Positions 1 through 6,460 of a stretch of 10,714 bases of DNA are shown here, one piece after another. Position numbers and translations under genes: made by a program. This DNA is from Spirochaetota bacterium (GTDB taxonomy: Bacteria > Spirochaetota > UBA4802 > JAFGJZ01), in contig JAEWVM010000240.1 of assembly GCA_023396615.1 (NCBI GenBank), positions 1 through 10,714 on the forward strand, read 5' to 3'. Under the pieces are notes generated by a model. That model saw only the letters and a list, made by a program, of their open reading frames with translations, searched no databases and had not been told where the DNA came from. The number at the start of each line of letters is the position of its first letter. The first letter of the stretch is position 1.

Positions 1-454
1 AAAGACATGATATTTGATAAACCGTTTCAATAATTCTATTTTTAGAAAAACTATTAAACAGGCTGATAGCATTAATTTGCAGAAGGATGCAGAAGCTTAG
101 TGAAGATATTTTTCCGGTATTTACTCCTTCTATTGTTGCGAGAAGAGAGGACGGAATTATCATGAGCTCTATATTTTCCGGATAATTAAATATCCGGCTG
201 GAGAAAATAAGAAAAAGAAAAAGTATTGAAAGTACTAATATAATTCGTGATGCGGTTTTCTTTTTAAACTCTAAAAAAATAAAGGATGCGGTCAAAAGGA
301 TGCTTAAAAGAGCTGTTGCCGGAGACATTGCTTTGTAGTTGTCGAAAAAAGAAGCAAAAATCAGATTTTGAGTTATCCATCCCGACATAACGATAAGCGG
401 AACTGCAAATGGAGAATAAAATAGTATCCGTGCCCAAATTCTGCGAGTATTCAC
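1..454 (-). CDS. N-terminal membrane region of a probable sensor protein (partial, runs off left edge)
   Basis: A reading frame without stops runs from GTG at 454-452 through 151 codons to the left edge. The start is chosen because a GGGGG stretch (461-465) lies six bases upstream; a TTG just before it would be too close. The visible part is very hydrophobic. Probable membrane segments lie near residues 11-29, 43-62, 70-88 and 116-134. The segment beginning MSPATALLSILL (43-54) and the later TGKISSLSFCILL (113-125) look like two copies of the 'G-x-M-S-P-x-T-A-L-x-F-L-L-L' pattern found in the membrane N-termini of many PAS-containing histidine kinases and diguanylate cyclases. No cytoplasmic output domain is in the window, so kinase, GGDEF or other output is unknown. 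The gene follows dapF on the same strand with a 92-bp gap. Coding is supported by open frame, start signal and periodic hydrophobicity; the sensor assignment is inference from pattern resemblance. Confidence 0.6.
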   Translation of the reverse strand, partial: MNTRRIWARILFYSPFAVPLIVMSGWITQNLIFASFFDNYKAMSPATALLSILLTASFIFLEFKKKTASRIILVLSILFLFLIFSSRIFNYPENIELMIIPSSLLATIEGVNTGKISSLSFCILLQINAISLFNSFSKNRIIETVYQISCL

Positions 455-520
455 CAAAATCCCCCGGCTAAAAATATTTGAGCAATGGTTACTGCAAAAG
501 AAGCGACTGATTGATACTAA

Positions 521-526
521 ATTATA
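521..526 (-). promoter_or_regulatory. Possible -10 element for the left-edge sensor gene
   Basis: The minus strand reads a perfect TATAAT here, about 67 bases upstream of the GTG start at 454. No good -35 hexamer sits at 16-18 bp (the best at 18 bp is TTAATA). The 92-bp gap after dapF contains no obvious terminator hairpin, so read-through from dapF is also possible. Confidence 0.25.
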
Positions 527-546
527 ATATAGGCGAAATCAAGATA

Positions 547-1395
547 TTAATTAAGAGGCCATTCACCCCTATATATTTCTACAGCTGGACCCGTCATATA
601 AACCAGTCCGTTTTTATCATTCCATTCAATATTCAATTCACCGCCTCTGAGTTTGACAGTTGCTTTGCGTGAAGTCTTGTCATTCAGGTGAGACGCTACC
701 ACCGCGGCTGAAGCGCCTGTTCCGCAGGCTAGAGTTTCTCCCGCGCCGCGTTCCCACGTTCTCTGTTCTATTTTTGTTTTGTTAATTACTTTGACGAATT
801 CGACATTTGTTTTATGCGGAAAAAGCGGATGATTCTCTATCATCTGCCCGTACTTGGCTAACGGAAAGTTTTCAAGGTCTTCAACGAATATTACAGCGTG
901 GGGGTTTCCCATTGATACTGCGGTGATGTTGAATTTCACGGAGTCTTCAAGTTCAATCGTTTCGTCGATAACACTGCCGTGTTCGCCGATCATGGGAATG
1001 TGAGAGCGTTCGAGAATAGGCATTCCCATATCTACGGTAACGCTTGTAACTTTATTATCTTTTACAGTAAGGAATACTTCTTTGTTTCCGGCTTTGGTTT
1101 CGACGATCAAATCCTTAGAAGAAGTTAGACCGTTGTCGAATACATATTTTGAAAAACAGCGGATGCCGTTGCCGCACATTTCCGCTTCACTTCCATCAGA
1201 GTTGAACATACGCATTCTGAAATCGGCTTTATCGGATGGAAGAATCAGAATGAGACCGTCAGAACCAGCTCCGTAATGTCTGTCGCTGATAAGTTTGGAA
1301 AGCTTTGACGGATTATCCGGCATTTGTTTGGTTGCATCAATGAAAATATAATCGTTTCCTATTCCGTGCATTTTTACAAAAGGTATTGTCTTCAT
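547..1395 (-). CDS. dapF: Diaminopimelate epimerase
   Basis: DapF interconverts LL- and meso-diaminopimelate in the cytoplasm, supplying the peptidoglycan cross-linking residue and the precursor of lysine. The 282-residue product matches the family's usual length of about 275. Visible motifs are the N-terminal FVKMHGIGNDY (residues 6-16), the first catalytic cysteine in MCGNGIRC (Cys74), MGNPHAV (162-168), ERGAGET (215-221) and the second catalytic cysteine in ACGTGASAA (Cys224). These two cysteines are the acid/base pair of the cofactor-independent epimerases. The start at 1395 is preferred over an in-frame ATG at 1431: GGAG lies five bases upstream of 1395, the family begins at this point, and the 1431 ATG falls inside the probable -10 box. 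It follows feoC by 57 bp but appears to have its own promoter. No other lysine-pathway gene is in the window. Confidence 0.96.
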   Translation of the reverse strand: MKTIPFVKMHGIGNDYIFIDATKQMPDNPSKLSKLISDRHYGAGSDGLILILPSDKADFRMRMFNSDGSEAEMCGNGIRCFSKYVFDNGLTSSKDLIVETKAGNKEVFLTVKDNKVTSVTVDMGMPILERSHIPMIGEHGSVIDETIELEDSVKFNITAVSMGNPHAVIFVEDLENFPLAKYGQMIENHPLFPHKTNVEFVKVINKTKIEQRTWERGAGETLACGTGASAAVVASHLNDKTSRKATVKLRGGELNIEWNDKNGLVYMTGPAVEIYRGEWPLN

Positions 1396-1427
1396 AATTT
1401 CTCCGACGGGTTCGCCCCGACCGAGAT

Positions 1428-1456
1428 ACAATAGATAAGGGTATGCCGCAAGTCAA
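1428..1456 (-). promoter_or_regulatory. Probable sigma70-type promoter of dapF
   Basis: The minus strand shows TTGACT (1456-1451), a 17-bp spacer, and TATTGT (1433-1428). The -35 matches consensus at five of six positions and the -10 at four. The stop codon of feoC (1453-1455) is embedded in the -35. The start of transcription would be near 1421, giving a leader of about 26 bases to the ATG at 1395. Confidence 0.5.
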
Positions 1457-1689
1457 TTGTTTTTGGTGTCTCTGTTAATGCTGTAGAACGCTGTGCATTT
1501 CTGCCTGGAATTGCAGTTCGATGAACATGAAGAACAGTTGAAAGATTTTTTGATGACTATTTTTTTATCAGCAAGAATATCAAGCGCCATTTCAACAGCG
1601 CCCGGGTCTTCGCCTATTTCATGCGAAATTTCAGTGATGCCGGCAGCATCACGAGTGTTAAGATAGTTTCTTATTTTTTCCGTCAGCAT
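1453..1689 (-). CDS. feoC: FeoC-like winged-helix protein with a four-cysteine motif
   Basis: This 78-residue product fits FeoC, a small cytoplasmic partner of the FeoB iron transporter. The N-terminal part (about residues 1-48) has the length and pattern of a winged helix-turn-helix (LTEKIRNYLN, then ITEISHEIGEDPGAVEMALDIL). The C-terminal part carries four cysteines at 52, 55, 59 and 65 (C-x2-C-x3-C-x5-C), the position where FeoC proteins bind an Fe-S cluster. The start at 1689 is chosen because GGAG lies nine bases upstream and the helix-turn-helix begins here; an in-frame ATG at 1725 has no visible ribosome site. The gene overlaps the 3' end of feoB by 32 bases in another frame, implying tight co-expression. 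FeoC is variously described as a regulator or a protector of FeoB from proteolysis; the sequence does not decide between these. Confidence 0.75.
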   Translation of the reverse strand: MLTEKIRNYLNTRDAAGITEISHEIGEDPGAVEMALDILADKKIVIKKSFNCSSCSSNCNSRQKCTAFYSINRDTKNN

Positions 1690-3883
1690 GTGTCTTTTCT
1701 CCGGATAGAATTTTTCCGGCGGCAATGAAAGCTGTTATTATCAATAAGATGATGGAAGCGGATGCTGAAATAAATACAATATCATGTCCGGCTGTTAATT
1801 GGTAGAACAGCGATGAAACAGACCATGCGAGCAGTGTGAGATACGAAACAGATAAAGCTGCCCCTTTCCATCCAATTTCTCCGACAATCGCTCCTAAGGT
1901 GGCGATGCACGGAAAATAAATCAGAATGAAAAGCAGATAAGCATAAACAGAAAGTTTGCCGTTTGAGAATTTATCTTTTGCCGCGAAAAGAGCCGAGCTT
2001 TCATCATCGGAATTCTGCGAAAAATATTCAGGAATTGAAGCGAATGCAGATTTTATCATTTCAGAGATGGAAGCGGTTTCTTCAGTTTCATTCATCTGAC
2101 TGTAGAGAGAATTGAGAGTTCCGATGACGGCTTCTTTCGAAAAAATGCCGGTAAAAACTGCAACGGTTGCAGGCCAGTTATCTTCGGTTATTCCCATTGG
2201 TTTTAGAACAACTGAAGTTTTTTTGCCGATATAGGTCAGCAGAGAATCGTCTTTGCGGTTCTTGCTGAAAGAGAAATCATGCCCCGCAGAATTCAAAACC
2301 GCAAGAATCACAGAACCGATAATAATTACTTTTCCGGCACTTAACATAAATACTTTGAGGCGGTTCCATGTGTGAATGAAAATGTGTTTAGGCCTCGGAA
2401 AATTATAAACAGGAAGCTCCATTACGAAGTGTGAAACTTCATTCTTGTAAACGGCTTTCTTAAAAAGAAATCCTGTCAGAACTGCAAACAGAATTCCGAC
2501 AGCATAAAGCGAGAATACAGCAAGTGCTGCGTTCTCGGGGAAAAATACCGCAGCAAAAAGAGCATATACCGGAAGCCTTGCTCCGCAGCTCATAAGCGGA
2601 ATCAGAAAGATGGTTACTATACGGTCTTTTCTGCTTTCAAGCGTTCTGCTCGCCATTACAGCCGGAACGGAACATCCGAAGCCGACGATCATCGGAACAA
2701 AGGATTTTCCGGGAAGACCGATTTTCTGCATAAACTTATCCATAACGAATGCGGCGCGTGCCATGTATCCCGAGTCTTCAAGAATTGAAAGAGACAAGAA
2801 CATGCAGAAAATGATGGGAACAAATGTCATAACGGATTGAATGCCGACACCGACACCCGACACAAGAATTGTCTGAACGATGTCCGGAAAAGAGAAAAAT
2901 ACCGAAAGCATTTCAAGAGGTTTTGTTATTACTGCAGCCGAAATGATGTCGAAAAATGAAATGAGAGATGATCCGATATCGATGGTAAATTTGAAAACAA
3001 GATACATGATAAAAAGAAATATCGGAAGACCGAAAATGCCCGAAAGAGCCGCCTTATCAATAATCTCGGTTCTCTGGCGTTTGTCTGATTTTCTTTTTAC
3101 AGCATGTTCATAAAGACCCTTGATGAATCCGAAACGGTAATCGGCAATAATTATATCTGTTGTTTCCTTGTGAAGGTTTTCTATCGCGAGAATATTTTTC
3201 TGAAAATGGTCATATTCTTTCTGATCGAATCCCGAGCGCGAAAGCGCGTAAAAATCCTTTTCAAGAAGCTTAATGGCTGCCCATCTTTTATTTTCAAAAC
3301 ATCTGTCGAGACCGCATTCAAGAGCTTTTTCGAGTTCGGTTATAATGTTCTCTATTTCATCCGGATAATCTATTTTGACGGTTGCTGTATCGGGTTTTTC
3401 CGCATGAACTGATATCAGCTGTTTGAGTTTATAAACATCTTCCTTGTCGTGTGAGTTTACGGCGATTACCGGAATTTTCAAGTGCTTGGAAAATTCTTCA
3501 GTGTTTATTGCAAGGTTATGATTAATCGCGATATCGTGTCGGTTCATTACGATTATCATGGGAATATTCATTTCAATGAGCTGTGTTGTCAGGTAAAGAT
3601 TTCTCTGAATGTTGGAGGCATCAATTACGTTAAGAAATAGATCAGTTCCGCCGTTTAAAATAAAATCGAGTGAAACTTTCTCGTCATCGGATTTTGCAGA
3701 CAAAGAATAAATGCCCGGAAGATCAATAACCTGAATTTTATTGTTTTCGAAATTTAAAAAGCCTTCTTTTCTTTCAACTGTTACTCCCGGCCAGTTGCCG
3801 ATTATCTGTCTCGCTCCGGTCAGTTCATTGAATATGGTTGTTTTCCCGCAGTTGGGGTTTCCGATTATGGCTATTTTTTTCAT
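1658..3883 (-). CDS. feoB: Ferrous iron transporter FeoB
   Basis: FeoB is an inner-membrane Fe(II) importer with a fused cytoplasmic G domain. The 741 residues match the family length. The G domain shows G1 GNPNCGKT (8-15), the switch I region WPGVTVE with Thr35, G3 DLPG (54-57) and G4 NRHD (114-117). The G5 region (AVNSHDKEDV, 141-150) lacks the usual Ser-Ala-x-x-Gly pattern. The membrane part has both Gate motifs: GFGCSVPAVMASR (401-413) with the conserved Cys404, and FPCIATLGAI (657-666) with Cys659. The conserved LSILEDSGYMARAAFVMD block precedes the first Gate. It starts 32 bases after feoA with a weak AAGG ribosome site about ten bases upstream, and its 3' end overlaps feoC. It should be expressed with feoA under low iron or low oxygen, judged from the family rather than from direct evidence. 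Confidence 0.97.
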   Translation of the reverse strand: MKKIAIIGNPNCGKTTIFNELTGARQIIGNWPGVTVERKEGFLNFENNKIQVIDLPGIYSLSAKSDDEKVSLDFILNGGTDLFLNVIDASNIQRNLYLTTQLIEMNIPMIIVMNRHDIAINHNLAINTEEFSKHLKIPVIAVNSHDKEDVYKLKQLISVHAEKPDTATVKIDYPDEIENIITELEKALECGLDRCFENKRWAAIKLLEKDFYALSRSGFDQKEYDHFQKNILAIENLHKETTDIIIADYRFGFIKGLYEHAVKRKSDKRQRTEIIDKAALSGIFGLPIFLFIMYLVFKFTIDIGSSLISFFDIISAAVITKPLEMLSVFFSFPDIVQTILVSGVGVGIQSVMTFVPIIFCMFLSLSILEDSGYMARAAFVMDKFMQKIGLPGKSFVPMIVGFGCSVPAVMASRTLESRKDRIVTIFLIPLMSCGARLPVYALFAAVFFPENAALAVFSLYAVGILFAVLTGFLFKKAVYKNEVSHFVMELPVYNFPRPKHIFIHTWNRLKVFMLSAGKVIIIGSVILAVLNSAGHDFSFSKNRKDDSLLTYIGKKTSVVLKPMGITEDNWPATVAVFTGIFSKEAVIGTLNSLYSQMNETEETASISEMIKSAFASIPEYFSQNSDDESSALFAAKDKFSNGKLSVYAYLLFILIYFPCIATLGAIVGEIGWKGAALSVSYLTLLAWSVSSLFYQLTAGHDIVFISASASIILLIITAFIAAGKILSGEKTHADGKNKKLS

Positions 3884-3915
3884 ATAGTTTCAGCCTTGTA
3901 TGACGGCGCGGTGAT

Positions 3916-4131
3916 TTACTCAACCATGATTTTTTCAGCCATTCCGCCGCCGATTATTATTTTAGTTAAACCGACTTCTATTACGCATGGTCCGTTGTTT
4001 TTTCTGGTTATAACGGCAATTTCCTTGCCGGGAAGAACCCCCTGACAGAGAAGCTTGTCCTTAACCGAGGCTCCGCCTTCGATTGATATCACTTTATGTT
4101 TTCCGATCTGAGCTTCCGAAAGTTTCGTCAT
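3916..4131 (-). CDS. feoA: FeoA, SH3-like cytoplasmic partner of FeoB
   Basis: This small 71-residue protein matches FeoA, the SH3-fold accessory protein of ferrous iron transport that is thought to act on FeoB from the cytoplasm. Family features visible are IEGGASVKDKLLCQGVLPGKEI (17-38 region; Gly-Gly and the G-V-L-P-G turn), then GPCVIEVG and the C-terminal IIGGGMAEKIMVE. Its length is close to the usual 75. The start at 4131 is preferred over an in-frame ATG at 4206, because AGAGG lies eight bases upstream of 4131, the FeoA fold begins here, and the extra 25 residues would be read across the putative operator. It is the first gene of feoA-feoB-feoC, with 32 bp between feoA and feoB. Confidence 0.93.
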   Translation of the reverse strand: MTKLSEAQIGKHKVISIEGGASVKDKLLCQGVLPGKEIAVITRKNNGPCVIEVGLTKIIIGGGMAEKIMVE

Positions 4132-4150
4132 TTTAAAAGCCTCTGAGACT

Positions 4151-4179
4151 AATATATCAAAAAAGTTAAATTCGGCTAA
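4151..4179 (-). promoter_or_regulatory. Candidate promoter of the feoABC operon
   Basis: The minus strand has TATATT (4156-4151) placed 17 bp after TTAGCC (4179-4174). The -10 is good (five of six) and the -35 is weak, as expected of an activated or regulated promoter. Transcription would start near 4144, giving a very short leader with AGAGG at its 5' end, so the exact start is uncertain. A perfect TTGACA at 4206-4201 is an alternative -35 but has no good -10 at the right distance. Confidence 0.35.
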
Positions 4180-4186
4180 CTTTTTT
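4159..4186. promoter_or_regulatory. Inverted repeat, probable operator of feoABC
   Basis: Two perfect 10-bp arms (AAAAAAGTTA and TAACTTTTTT) are separated by eight bases. The dyad overlaps the candidate -35 and spacer just upstream of feoA, where a repressor would block transcription. Iron-responsive control by a Fur- or DtxR-type regulator is an inference from position; the sequence does not match the classical Fur box. The minus strand contains GTTAGCC, also present in the DtxR box, but with a different dyad centre. An alternative reading is a weak AT-rich terminator of the gene ending at 4220, since each arm ends in a run of T on one strand; only two G-C pairs are in the stem, which argues against this. 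Confidence 0.5.
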
Positions 4187-4219
4187 CTATACGGCTCACT
4201 TGTCAAGGCATTAATCGAA

Positions 4220-4957
4220 TTAACGCACCTTTACTCTTCGCTGATAGCGTTTGAGTTCAGATTTGAAGAAGTCTGAATATGTGACGAGATCCTTGTGCTG
4301 TTTAATTACGAAGAAAGTTTTTATGAGGTTTTTAATTATGCTGTCGTCGGCAATATCAGTTAAGTCCTGGGGCTTGCCGGTGAATATGGTATTTCCGTTT
4401 GAAATGCTTGCGTTTAATATTGAGTTTGCCGGTTCAGTGAGTTTATTGTACGGAACGCCGGTCTTCTTGTGAATGTTGCTTATTATAAGCGCGGCTAGGG
4501 TGATGATTTTGCGCTTCTTGTCCGCTTCGATATCATCGTTCATTTTTATGAAAGCGTAACTGATTGCGTCGTTTTTTTCTTTTACTTCATCAAGAAGTTC
4601 GAGCTGAACATCCGGCGGAAGCTTTTTGTATTCAGGCTGATGATTCGAGTAAAAAACCTTCAGGTACTGCTTCGACATCATAATCTGACCTGCAATGGTG
4701 TTGCCGGGCAAATCGTTCTCTGTAAGCGTTTTAATCTGCTCAGGAGACACCTTCAGAAGAGAAGAGCAGGTCATAATAGCCGATGGAATTTCAATTGTTT
4801 TCAAAAAAAGGGCAATAGGTTTTTCTCGGGCTTCATCCTTGAAAAAATAATCGCTCATTAAGACTCTGAACTGTTCTTCGACTTTTCCGATATATTCCGG
4901 GTTTTCTTCGAGCTCGAGAACATAGTCTAAAAGATTTTTATAACTGTATTCGCCCAT
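4220..4957 (-). CDS. Uncharacterised 245-residue protein
   Basis: I do not recognise this protein. It has no signal peptide, no cysteine cluster (a single Cys64), no nucleotide-binding loop and no clear membrane segment; residues 150-161 (KIITLAALIISN) are hydrophobic but too short. It looks mostly alpha-helical, acidic in the N-terminal third, with Lys-rich charged stretches and a basic C-terminus (KRYQRRVKVR). Coding is well supported: the start at 4957 has AAGGA five bases upstream and a promoter-like TTGCAA/TAAAAT pair, and the frame is long with normal codon use. It lies upstream of feoA on the same strand, 88 bp away, and is divergent from the fumarase genes with only 66 bp between starts. 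Co-transcription with feo is possible but the dyad before feoA suggests separate control. A cytoplasmic role is inferred; function is unknown. Confidence 0.8.
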   Translation of the reverse strand: MGEYSYKNLLDYVLELEENPEYIGKVEEQFRVLMSDYFFKDEAREKPIALFLKTIEIPSAIMTCSSLLKVSPEQIKTLTENDLPGNTIAGQIMMSKQYLKVFYSNHQPEYKKLPPDVQLELLDEVKEKNDAISYAFIKMNDDIEADKKRKIITLAALIISNIHKKTGVPYNKLTEPANSILNASISNGNTIFTGKPQDLTDIADDSIIKNLIKTFFVIKQHKDLVTYSDFFKSELKRYQRRVKVR

Positions 4958-4964
4958 GGGTATC

Positions 4965-5016
4965 CTTGCAAAAAAATTCTGGACTATATTTTAGCATATC
5001 CCATTCTTTTTGCAAG
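4965..5016. repeat. Inverted repeat in the divergent control region of the unknown gene and the fumarase genes
   Basis: CTTGCAAAAA (4965-4974) and TTTTTGCAAG (5007-5016) are perfect 10-bp inverted copies, 32 bp apart, in the 66-bp gap between two divergent starts. Each copy runs straight into the ribosome site of its gene (TTGCAAGGA on the minus strand, TTGCAAGAGGA on the plus strand). The TTGCAA core is itself self-complementary and can act as a -35. A shared regulator bound at two sites is possible. Confidence 0.45.
4988..5015 (-). promoter_or_regulatory. Candidate promoter of the uncharacterised gene
   Basis: The minus strand has TTGCAA (5015-5010), a 16-bp spacer and TAAAAT (4993-4988). 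The -35 matches four and the -10 five of six consensus positions. Transcription would begin near 4981, about 24 bases before the ATG at 4957. The plus-strand counterpart for the fumarase genes is less clear: TATATT at 4985-4990 is a possible -10 without a good -35. Confidence 0.4.
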
Positions 5017-5023
5017 AGGAATT

Positions 5024-5869
5024 ATGCGCGAAATAAATTTTGATGAAATTGTTTCAAAAATTGAATCTTTGTGTCTGAGCGCCAATGTCAGCCTTGCTGA
5101 CGGAATCACCGATTGCTATCACAAAGCCCTTGAAGCGGAAGAAACGGCAATGGCCAAGTCGATAATTGCAGACTGCATAGAAAATCAGAAAATCGCATTC
5201 GAAGAAAAGGTTCCATTGTGTCAGGATACCGGTTTGGCTGTTTTTTTTATAAAGCTTGGGGATGAAATAAAAATAAAGGGGGGGCTTCTTTCCGACGCGG
5301 TGGCGAAAGGCGTTTCTCTGGGATATACCAAAGGATTCTTGCGGGCGTCAAGCCTTGATGATCCTCTTTATGACAGAAAAAACACCCGCGACAATACGCC
5401 TCCGATAATTCATACAGAAACCGTCAGCGGAGATAAGCTCGAAATCACTTTTATTCCAAAGGGCGGCGGAGCTGAAAACATGAGCGCGCTTAAAATGATG
5501 AGCCCTTCGGCCGGAGAAAAAGGCGTGATTGATTTTGTCGTTGATACGGTAAAGAATGCCGGAGGAAACCCGTGCCCGCCCGTTGTTATCGGTGTCGGAA
5601 TAGGTTCAAACTTTGAAGGATGTGCTCTGCTTGCCAAGAAAGCGCTTCTTCGTAAAATAGGGAGCCGCAATCCCGACCCGCGCTACAAAGCACTCGAAGA
5701 AAAACTGCTCATGCTCGTAAACGAAACCGGAATAGGGCCTCAGGGATTCGGAGGAAAGACGACGGCATTTGACCTTCATATCGAATACGCGCCGTGCCAT
5801 CTCGCTTCGCTTCCGGTCGCGGTAAACATCAACTGCCATATTCATAGAAAACAAACGGTAATTATATGA
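5024..5869 (+). CDS. Class I fumarate hydratase, alpha subunit
   Basis: This 281-residue protein is the alpha (N-terminal) part of the heterodimeric, [4Fe-4S]-dependent class I fumarase, which interconverts fumarate and malate in the cytoplasm. Three cysteines fit the cluster ligands of the family: Cys66 in PLCQDTG, Cys184 in NPCPPVVIG and Cys271 in NINCHIHRK; their spacing resembles that of the single-chain enzymes. Other conserved blocks are NTRDNTPPIIHTE (120-132), PKGGGAENMSALKM (145-158) and GPQGFGGKTTAFDLHIE (238-254). The start at 5024 has GAGG four bases upstream. The TGA stop overlaps the ATG of the beta subunit (ATGA), implying translational coupling and equal amounts. The related L-tartrate dehydratase TtdA has the same fold and motifs and cannot be excluded by eye, but no tartrate genes are nearby. 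Nearby iron-import genes fit the cluster's iron demand. Confidence 0.92.
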   Translation: MREINFDEIVSKIESLCLSANVSLADGITDCYHKALEAEETAMAKSIIADCIENQKIAFEEKVPLCQDTGLAVFFIKLGDEIKIKGGLLSDAVAKGVSLGYTKGFLRASSLDDPLYDRKNTRDNTPPIIHTETVSGDKLEITFIPKGGGAENMSALKMMSPSAGEKGVIDFVVDTVKNAGGNPCPPVVIGVGIGSNFEGCALLAKKALLRKIGSRNPDPRYKALEEKLLMLVNETGIGPQGFGGKTTAFDLHIEYAPCHLASLPVAVNINCHIHRKQTVII

Positions 5870-6393
5870 TAAAAAAAATTTCAACTCCGCTGTCTCTTGA
5901 AGCTGTTAAATCTCTCAAAGCCGGGGATATCGTACATCTGTCAGGTGTCATTTATACCGCGAGAGACGCCGCTCATAAAAAGCTGACTGAGTTAGTCCAA
6001 AGCGGTTTATCCGCCGGAATTGATTTTGCGGGCGCGGTTATTTATTATTGCGGGCCGACTCCGGCAAAACCTGGGAAAGTTATCGGAAGCGCCGGGCCGA
6101 CAACATCGGGCAGAATGGACGCCTATGTGCCTTATCTGATGGATAAACTCGGTTTTTTGGGTATGATCGGAAAGGGCAAGCGCAGTCAGCCGGTAATTGA
6201 ATCTATAAAAAAAAACACCGGGGTTTATTTCGCGGCAGTCGGAGGCGCTGGTGCATTGATATCCAAAAAGATTATAAAAGCGGAAGCCGTTTTATTTGAA
6301 GAATTCGGTGCGGAAGCTGTTTATAAACTTGAAGTTCTGGATTTTCCTTTGATTGTTGCGATTGATTCTGAAGGCAATGATATCTGCAGATGA
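5866..6393 (+). CDS. Class I fumarate hydratase, beta subunit
   Basis: This 175-residue protein is the beta (C-terminal) partner of the class I fumarase. It supplies substrate-binding and catalytic residues to the active site completed by the Fe-S alpha subunit. Visible family blocks are GDIVHLSGVIYTARDAAHKKL (20-40, the T-A-R-D-A-A-H signature), YYCGPTPAKPGKVIGSAGPT (60-79), TSGRMD (80-85) with the conserved Arg, GKGKRS (102-107) and VGGAGALIS. The C-terminal LEVLDFPLIVAIDSEGND is typical of the family. Its length matches other stand-alone beta subunits. The start overlaps the alpha stop by four bases and has no strong separate ribosome site, so it probably depends on alpha translation. A strong terminator follows 27 bases after the stop, so these two genes make a complete bicistronic unit. 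TtdB is the alternative assignment. Confidence 0.93.
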   Translation: MIKKISTPLSLEAVKSLKAGDIVHLSGVIYTARDAAHKKLTELVQSGLSAGIDFAGAVIYYCGPTPAKPGKVIGSAGPTTSGRMDAYVPYLMDKLGFLGMIGKGKRSQPVIESIKKNTGVYFAAVGGAGALISKKIIKAEAVLFEEFGAEAVYKLEVLDFPLIVAIDSEGNDICR

Positions 6394-6419
6394 TCGGATT
6401 ATGATTTATGGCTGAAGAA

Positions 6420-6460
6420 CCTGAAAAACTCCGTGAGGGAGTTTTTCAGGAAGTTTTTAT
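6420..6460. terminator. Intrinsic terminator between convergent fumarase and barrel genes
   Basis: A perfect 13-bp stem (6420-6432 with 6438-6450) closes a five-base loop and is followed on the plus strand by AAGTTTTTAT. It ends the fumarase operon. The A/T part of the stem gives a weaker U-rich exit on the minus strand, so it may also stop transcription of the convergent barrel gene, whose stop codon is at 6460. Confidence 0.85.

Noticed and set aside
1396..1431. Twelve-codon N-terminal extension of dapF from the ATG at 1431
   Set aside because: That ATG lies inside the probable -10 box, has no ribosome site, and the family starts at the downstream ATG (1395), which has GGAG upstream.
1690..1725. 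Longer feoC starting at 1725
   Set aside because: No ribosome site is visible there; the winged-helix part begins at 1689, which has GGAG.
2425..2445. GTGTGAAAC as a parS half-site
   Set aside because: The opposite half of the palindrome is absent, and it lies within conserved feoB coding sequence.
4132..4206. Longer feoA starting at 4206
   Set aside because: The extra residues cover the inverted repeat and candidate promoter and do not resemble FeoA; 4131 has AGAGG upstream.
5410..5884. Open frames antisense to the fumarase alpha gene
   Set aside because: The plus strand encodes a full conserved fumarase subunit; the antisense frames have no ribosome sites and no family resemblance.
5024..6393. 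L-tartrate dehydratase (ttdAB) instead of fumarase
   Set aside because: The families share motifs and the choice cannot be proven by eye, but there is no tartrate transporter or regulator nearby, and fumarase is the commoner role of this gene pair.
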